This document shows positions 58,479-64,000 of a DNA stretch of 64,000 nt, piece by piece. A model generated the notes under the pieces. It saw only the letters and a program-made list of their open reading frames with translations. It was not told where the DNA came from and searched no databases. The position numbers and the translations under genes are program-made. The stretch comes from Butyrivibrio sp. (lineage in GTDB: Bacteria; Bacillota; Clostridia; Lachnospirales; Lachnospiraceae), in assembly GCA_015056625.1 (NCBI GenBank), contig SVFY01000019.1, positions 1 to 64,000 on the forward strand, written 5' to 3'. Numbering within the stretch: position 1 is the stretch's first letter; the number at the start of each line of letters is the position of its first letter.

Positions 58479-60371
58479 ATGTGGAATTTTGGCTTTGCGA
58501 TTCCTAGTTTTATTATTATTTTCATCGTACTATGCTTTTACTTTTCTTTGCCAAGACTTGCTATCAGGAAAAATGTCTATTTTGTTTTGATACTGATAGT
58601 TGAAAGCTTTGTTATTTCACTGGATATCATATCTAGCTGGGCAGATAACCATATCAGCGATCTGCCACTTATTTTGGTGGACTTTTTAAATGCCAGTTAC
58701 TTTGCGATGTTTTTTGCAAGGGCACTGGCATTATTTTATTTTACGGCAAGTTATTTCAAGCTTGTTTCTGAAAAAAATGATATAAAGACATTAATAATCA
58801 ATATTCCATTTGTTTTTTCTTTTCTGATTGCTGTGACAAGCCCCTGGACAGGACTTATCTATTCGGTTAAATCAGGAGAGTATCAAAGCGGTCCATTATA
58901 CAATCTTGTTTATTTTGTGTATGTATATTATCTGATACTATGTTACGTCATTGTCATCAGGTTTAAGCACAGGATAAAGAGAAGGCGCCATTATCTGGCT
59001 ATGGTTTCCTTTGTTGCAGTACTTACGATAGGTATTGTACTTAGACGTATCATGCCCCATGTTCTTTTGATGGACACTTTCTGTCTCATAGCGGTACTTA
59101 TCATTTACCTTGCTACTGAAAATCCTGAGTTTTATATAGAGCCACGAGGTTCTGTATTTAACAGCTCTGCATTCAGGGATTATATTGATGAAAATAACGG
59201 AAGGCTCCATCACAAGATACTTGGCGTTGTTATCAAAAACTATCAGGATATGCGAGATATCTATGGCGGAAGGCAGATAGATGAAGGTATTGTGCTGATC
59301 AGCAGGTATCTGGCGCAAAACTTCAAGGATACGAATGTTTTCTATCACAGAAAAGGAAGCTTTATCCTCCTTGGAAATAATGATATGGATTTTGAGCAGC
59401 ATATATCTGACATCAAAAACAGATTTGAAAAGCCCTGGCTTGGTGATGATCTTGAGCTTTATCTGGAGGTTGGGATCGTTTATGTGGAACTGGGCAACAG
59501 AGTGGTGTCAGCGGACTCGCTTCTTAATTCACTTATAATAGCCTTTGATAAGGTTGATAATCTATCCGGCGATGACGTCCTTGTTTTTACTGATGCTGAG
59601 CTCAAGAACAAAGAGGAAGAAAATGTAGTAAAGAGATACCTGGAGAGCGCTGTTGACAATGACAAGGTAGAAGTCTTTTTCCAGCCACTTTTTGATGCAA
59701 AAAGAAATAAGCTTGCAGGGGCAGAAGCTCTTTGCAGGATAAGGGATGAAAAGGATAAGCTCATTCCTCCTGGATTGTTTATCCCACTTGCAGAGAAAAA
59801 TGGCAGAATAAACAGGTTGGGAGAACAGGTCTTTGAAAAGACCTGCCAGTTTATAGAGCGAGGCGATATGGAAAAGGCAGGTCTTTCCTGGATAAACGTC
59901 AATCTCTCCCCGGTACAGTTCCTTAAAACGGATCTTGCAGACAGATATGCAGCCATCGCCAAAAAGCATGGAGTGGATCCGGCTCTAATTCATTTGGAGA
60001 TCACTGAGGAATCCATGATCGATGAGGCCTTTTTAAACAGACAGATGAATTCCATGAGGGAAAAGGGCTTTAAGTTCGTACTTGATGATTACGGAACAGG
60101 CTATTCCAATGCAGTAAGACTTAAGAAGTGCCCATTTATCAATGTAAAGCTTGATATGAGCCTTGTATGGGACTACTGTAAGGAACCCGATGAGATCCTT
60201 CCTAATTTGATAGTTACCTTTAAGCGCATGGGCTTTGGCATTACAGCTGAGGGTATAGAGGATAAGAAGATGGCAGATATGATGAAGAGTATCGGCTGTG
60301 ACTACCTCCAGGGCTACTATCACTCAAAGCCTCTTCCAATGAACGAGTTCCTATCCAAATATTCAGTTTGA
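58479..60371 (+). CDS. membrane-anchored degenerate GGDEF / EAL domain c-di-GMP phosphodiesterase
   Basis: Seven-TM-like N-terminus; RKGSF in the GGDEF position; AEALCR, LEITEE, DDYGTGYSN, EGIE retained. Confidence 0.87.
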   Translation: MWNFGFAIPSFIIIFIVLCFYFSLPRLAIRKNVYFVLILIVESFVISLDIISSWADNHISDLPLILVDFLNASYFAMFFARALALFYFTASYFKLVSEKNDIKTLIINIPFVFSFLIAVTSPWTGLIYSVKSGEYQSGPLYNLVYFVYVYYLILCYVIVIRFKHRIKRRRHYLAMVSFVAVLTIGIVLRRIMPHVLLMDTFCLIAVLIIYLATENPEFYIEPRGSVFNSSAFRDYIDENNGRLHHKILGVVIKNYQDMRDIYGGRQIDEGIVLISRYLAQNFKDTNVFYHRKGSFILLGNNDMDFEQHISDIKNRFEKPWLGDDLELYLEVGIVYVELGNRVVSADSLLNSLIIAFDKVDNLSGDDVLVFTDAELKNKEEENVVKRYLESAVDNDKVEVFFQPLFDAKRNKLAGAEALCRIRDEKDKLIPPGLFIPLAEKNGRINRLGEQVFEKTCQFIERGDMEKAGLSWINVNLSPVQFLKTDLADRYAAIAKKHGVDPALIHLEITEESMIDEAFLNRQMNSMREKGFKFVLDDYGTGYSNAVRLKKCPFINVKLDMSLVWDYCKEPDEILPNLIVTFKRMGFGITAEGIEDKKMADMMKSIGCDYLQGYYHSKPLPMNEFLSKYSV

Positions 60372-60372
60372 G

Positions 60373-60513
60373 ACAAGACACGGGCGGTTCTGTAGCGGCA
60401 GGGGTGGACCATGGGGACGGGGTTAGTGGTTCATTGGGATGACTCCCAATGAACCACTAACCCCGTCCCCATGGTCCACCCCCTGTCGCTACAGAACCGT
60501 CCCCGTGTCTTGT
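60373..60513. repeat. 141-nt near-perfect palindromic element (REP/MITE-like)
   Basis: Arms 60373-60439 and 60444-60513 with 4-nt TGAC loop; inner 38 bp perfect. Confidence 0.9.
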
Positions 60514-60604
60514 TATTTTGTGTGTAAAGCCGTTGCATTTTATCTGGCTATCCAATATAATACGAACTGTTGCAAAGAATAGTTTTTTATATGAGGTTTT
60601 ATAA

Positions 60605-62245
60605 ATGATCAGTGCAAATAATGTAACTTTGAGAGTTGGTAAAAAGGCTCTTTTTGAAGATGTTAATATCAAGTTTACACCTGGTAACTGCTACGGTATT
60701 ATTGGTGCCAACGGCGCAGGTAAGTCAACTTTTCTTAAGATCCTTTCAGGACAGATCGAGACCACAAACGGAGATGTTGTTATCTCAGATGGTGAGAGAC
60801 TTTCATTCCTTGAGCAGGATCACTTTAAATATGACGAGGAAGTAGTCCTTGATACAGTTATGGGCGGCAACGCAAGACTCTTTGAGGTTATGAGAGAGAA
60901 GGATGCCATCTATGCAAAAGAGGATTTTACAGACGAAGATGGAATAAGAGTCAGTGACCTTGAGGCAGAGTTTGCTGAGATGAACGGCTGGGAAGCTGAG
61001 TCAGATGCTGAGAGCCTTTTAAACGGACTTGGAATTGAGACAGAGCTTCACCGCAAATATATGAAGGAACTTGATGGTGCTCAGAAGGTCAAGGTGCTCC
61101 TTGCAAGAGCTCTTTTCGGTAATCCGGATATCCTTCTTCTGGACGAGCCTACAAACCACCTGGACCTTGATGCTATCGCATGGCTGGAGGAGTTCCTTAT
61201 CAACTTCGATAACACAGTCATCGTTGTATCCCACGACCGTTACTTCCTTAATAAAGTATGTACTTATATAGCAGATATTGATTATGGTAAGATCCAGCTT
61301 TATGCAGGTAACTACGACTTCTGGTATGAGTCAAGTCAGCTGATGATCCGTCAGATGAAGGAAGCCAATAAGAAGAAAGAGGAGCAGATCAAGGAACTTA
61401 AAGAGTTCATTGCAAGGTTCTCCGCTAACGCAAGTAAGAGTAAGCAGGCTACTTCAAGAAAGCGTGCCCTTGAAAAGATCGAGCTTGACACTATTAAGCC
61501 TTCAAGCAGAAAATATCCATACATCGACTTCAGGCCAGAAAGGGAGATCGGTAACGAAGTTCTTACTGTTGATGGTATTTCCAAGACAGTTAACGGAGAG
61601 AAGGTTTTGGACAACATCTCATTTGTTGTTCAGCATGATGACAAGATCGCCTTTGTTGGAGGTAATGAGCTGGCTAAGACCACTCTTTTCCAGATCCTTA
61701 TGGGAGAGCTTGAGCCAGATGAGGGAACCTACAAGTGGGGAGTTACAACATCCCAGGCATACTTCCCAAAGGACAACACAAGAGAATTCGACAATGATTA
61801 CAATATAACAGAGTGGCTTACAGGCTACTCAGAGATCAAGGATGCTACATATGTAAGAGGCTTCCTTGGACGTATGCTCTTTGCAGGTGAGGACGGAATC
61901 AAGAAGGTCAAGGTTCTTTCCGGAGGAGAAAAAGTACGTTGCATGCTCTCCAAGATGATGATAAGCGGCGCTAACTGCCTCATCTTTGATGAGCCTACAA
62001 ACCATTTGGATATGGAATCAATCTCAGCCCTTAACGATGGAATGATCAAATTCCCAGGTGTAGAGCTGTTCGCATGCCGTGACCACCAGGTTGTCCAGAC
62101 TACAGCCAACAGGATCATGGAAATACTTCCAGACGGATCGCTGGTTGATAAGAGATCTACTTATGATGAGTACCTCGACAGTGATGAGATGGCAAGAAAG
62201 CGTACAGTATATACTGCTGCAGCTGATGAAGAAGAGGACGATTGA
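60605..62245 (+). CDS. ABC-F family ATPase
   Basis: Two ABC cassettes; GANGAGKST; LLLDEPTNHLDLDAI; CLIFDEPTNHLDMESI. Confidence 0.95.
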   Translation: MISANNVTLRVGKKALFEDVNIKFTPGNCYGIIGANGAGKSTFLKILSGQIETTNGDVVISDGERLSFLEQDHFKYDEEVVLDTVMGGNARLFEVMREKDAIYAKEDFTDEDGIRVSDLEAEFAEMNGWEAESDAESLLNGLGIETELHRKYMKELDGAQKVKVLLARALFGNPDILLLDEPTNHLDLDAIAWLEEFLINFDNTVIVVSHDRYFLNKVCTYIADIDYGKIQLYAGNYDFWYESSQLMIRQMKEANKKKEEQIKELKEFIARFSANASKSKQATSRKRALEKIELDTIKPSSRKYPYIDFRPEREIGNEVLTVDGISKTVNGEKVLDNISFVVQHDDKIAFVGGNELAKTTLFQILMGELEPDEGTYKWGVTTSQAYFPKDNTREFDNDYNITEWLTGYSEIKDATYVRGFLGRMLFAGEDGIKKVKVLSGGEKVRCMLSKMMISGANCLIFDEPTNHLDMESISALNDGMIKFPGVELFACRDHQVVQTTANRIMEILPDGSLVDKRSTYDEYLDSDEMARKRTVYTAAADEEEDD

Positions 62246-62277
62246 TAATATAATTTCATATACAAGGAGGAGTAGTT

Positions 62278-63153
62278 ATGCAGGAGTACAGACCAGTAAA
62301 AGAAGGAAAAGTTAGAGAGATCTATGATGTAGGTGAGAACCTTATTATGGTAGCCACCGACAGAATTTCAGCCTTTGATGTTATCCTCAAGAACAAGGTG
62401 ACAAAAAAGGGTTCAGTCTTAACTCAGATGTCAAGGTTTTGGTTCGATTACACAAAGGACATTGTGAAAAACCACATGGTAAGCGTTGATACCGCTGATA
62501 TGCCAGAGTTCTTCAGAACCCCACAGTTTACTGGTAACAGTATGCTCTGCAAAAAGCTCACTATGATCCCCGTTGAATGTATTGTTCGCGGATATATTAC
62601 AGGAAGCGGCTGGAACAGCTACAAGGAGAACGGAACAGTTTGTGGCATCAAGCTCCCTGAGGGACTTAAGGAGTGCGACAAGCTTCCACAGCCTATCTAC
62701 ACACCAAGCACCAAGGCTGAGATCGGTGACCATGATGAGAACATCGATTTTGAGAGAAGCGTAGAAGTTCTTGAAAAAGAGTTCCCGGGTAAGGGAAAAG
62801 AATACGCTGAGAAGATTAGGGACTACACAATAGCTCTTTACAAGAAATGTGCTGATTATGCACTTTCAAAGGGAATCATCATTGCTGACACCAAGTTTGA
62901 GTTTGGGGTTGATGAAAATGGTGAGGTGGTTCTTGGCGATGAAATGCTCACTCCTGACAGCTCACGTTTCTGGCCAGTAGAAGGATATGAGCCAGGCCAC
63001 GGCCAGCCATCCTTTGACAAGCAGTTTGTTCGTGATTACCTTAAGGCTAATCCAGACTGCAACTATGACCTTCCTCAGGATGTCATTGACAAGACTATTG
63101 CCAAGTACCTTGAGGCATATAGGCTCCTTACAGGAAAAGAGCTTTCAGTTTGA
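62278..63153 (+). CDS. purC: phosphoribosylaminoimidazole-succinocarboxamide synthase
   Basis: [41 protein letters not shown]. Confidence 0.97.
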   Translation: MQEYRPVKEGKVREIYDVGENLIMVATDRISAFDVILKNKVTKKGSVLTQMSRFWFDYTKDIVKNHMVSVDTADMPEFFRTPQFTGNSMLCKKLTMIPVECIVRGYITGSGWNSYKENGTVCGIKLPEGLKECDKLPQPIYTPSTKAEIGDHDENIDFERSVEVLEKEFPGKGKEYAEKIRDYTIALYKKCADYALSKGIIIADTKFEFGVDENGEVVLGDEMLTPDSSRFWPVEGYEPGHGQPSFDKQFVRDYLKANPDCNYDLPQDVIDKTIAKYLEAYRLLTGKELSV

Positions 63154-63172
63154 TAAAGCTTTTGATATTTTT

Positions 63173-63209
63173 AAAGGCGGTTTGCTTATGTTAGCAAACC
63201 GCCTTTTTC
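63173..63209. terminator. bidirectional terminator
   Basis: AAAGGCGGTTTGC..GCAAACCGCCTTT + T run. Confidence 0.85.
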
Positions 63210-63217
63210 ATAGCTGT

Positions 63218-64000
63218 TTAATCGTCTACATCAAAGTGCTCTAAAAGGTTCTTTTTGGCTTCCGGCCTTGAATCTCCGTGCCCTACCATCAGCATCGTAA
63301 AGAATGCCAGGGTGGAGAATACAAATGCATACGGGAAAAGAGTCCTGTAAGAAATATTCTCAAGAAGAAGTCCTGAAAGTATAGGTGTAAATACCTGTGC
63401 GGCCATGGAGAAGGTGTAGTAGGTTCCGGTGTATTTTCCGATATCGCCAGCTTTACTCATCTCAACTACCATAGGATAGGAGTTTACGTTTATTGCAGCC
63501 CAGCCAATTCCAATAAGTACAAAGAAAAGGTTAAGAAGCGGAGAGTAGTTGATCATCAGGGCTATTCCCAAGTAGCAGGCACTCATTAAAACTACTCCTG
63601 CAAGAATGACTTTTTTTCTTCCTACCTTACTTGAAAGAACGCCAATGGGAATATAACTAAGGACTGCAGCAACAGTTGCCACCATCAAAGCTCCTGCATA
63701 GCTTCCTCCATCTGGTCCCCAGACTTCGCTGACATATCTTGTGAAAGCAGTTGTTACAGCGTTGTAAGCCATGAACCAGAAAGCTACAGAAACAAGAAGG
63801 AAGGTAAGGCTCTTCATGACATCAGGTGGAAGGCGCTTGCCTTTGTTTTCAATAGCCTTTTTCATTTCCTCTTTTGCTTCTTCGTCTTCAATCTTATCTC
63901 CAAGGGATTGTAGTCCTCCCTCTTTTTCAATCTGTTTTTTGATCTTTTTTTCATTTACGGTAAAGACCATGATCACGATTGAAACAGCCATACAGATAAC
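63218..64000 (-). CDS. MFS transporter (GPH/SLC45-like), truncated by window edge
   Basis: Polytopic; YIPIGVLSSKVGRKKVILAGVVLMSACYLGIAL; 5' part beyond window. Confidence 0.8.
   Translation of the reverse strand, partial: VICMAVSIVIMVFTVNEKKIKKQIEKEGGLQSLGDKIEDEEAKEEMKKAIENKGKRLPPDVMKSLTFLLVSVAFWFMAYNAVTTAFTRYVSEVWGPDGGSYAGALMVATVAAVLSYIPIGVLSSKVGRKKVILAGVVLMSACYLGIALMINYSPLLNLFFVLIGIGWAAINVNSYPMVVEMSKAGDIGKYTGTYYTFSMAAQVFTPILSGLLLENISYRTLFPYAFVFSTLAFFTMLMVGHGDSRPEAKKNLLEHFDVDD

Noticed and set aside
60457-60672. Minus-strand ORF ending GDGSVATGGGPWGRG
   Set aside because: Antisense to the palindrome and the start of ABC-F; an artefact of the repeat.
1-64000. CRISPR array, rRNA or tRNA genes
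   Set aside because: No regularly spaced direct repeats with spacers and no recognisable rRNA or tRNA sequence noticed on either strand.

Overview
The window looks like a Lachnospiraceae (Butyrivibrio-like) chromosome segment, judged from gene content and codon/protein flavour only. Left part (~1-9.4 kb) is accessory DNA: a two-repeat CxxC lipoprotein, a large membrane-anchored protein interrupted by an in-frame stop, then a compact integrative element (XRE repressor / small protein / membrane protein / FtsK-type ATPase / HUH-SF3 CRESS-like Rep / excisionase / tyrosine integrase). The most notable observation is a 7-bp stem with a 10-nt loop immediately upstream of the Rep gene. Its loop carries TAGTATTAC, the nonanucleotide of circovirus-type CRESS-DNA replication origins. 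The rest is mostly ordinary chromosome: LMW-PTP, DegV, SOS-type Y-family polymerase operon, HerA-like ATPase, division/cell-wall cluster (mraZ-rsmH-ftsL-pbp-mraY-murD-ftsW-divIB-ftsZ), nrdR, two oligopeptide ABC transporters flanking a VTC/DUF4956 pair and an atypical flagellin-like gene, SulP transporter, PhoH, BlaI/BlaR1 pair, dinB, CAP lipoprotein, pyrBI, pheA, ppx/ppk, maf, HAD phosphatases, an EAL protein, a 141-nt near-perfect palindrome, ABC-F, purC and a partial MFS gene. Other points of interest are a phased AAGTG array at the mraZ promoter, two LexA-type boxes at two Y-family polymerases, a candidate attenuator/sRNA before the second opp operon, and a structured leader before a 56-aa ORF missed by the ORF track. 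No CRISPR, tRNA or rRNA was recognised.
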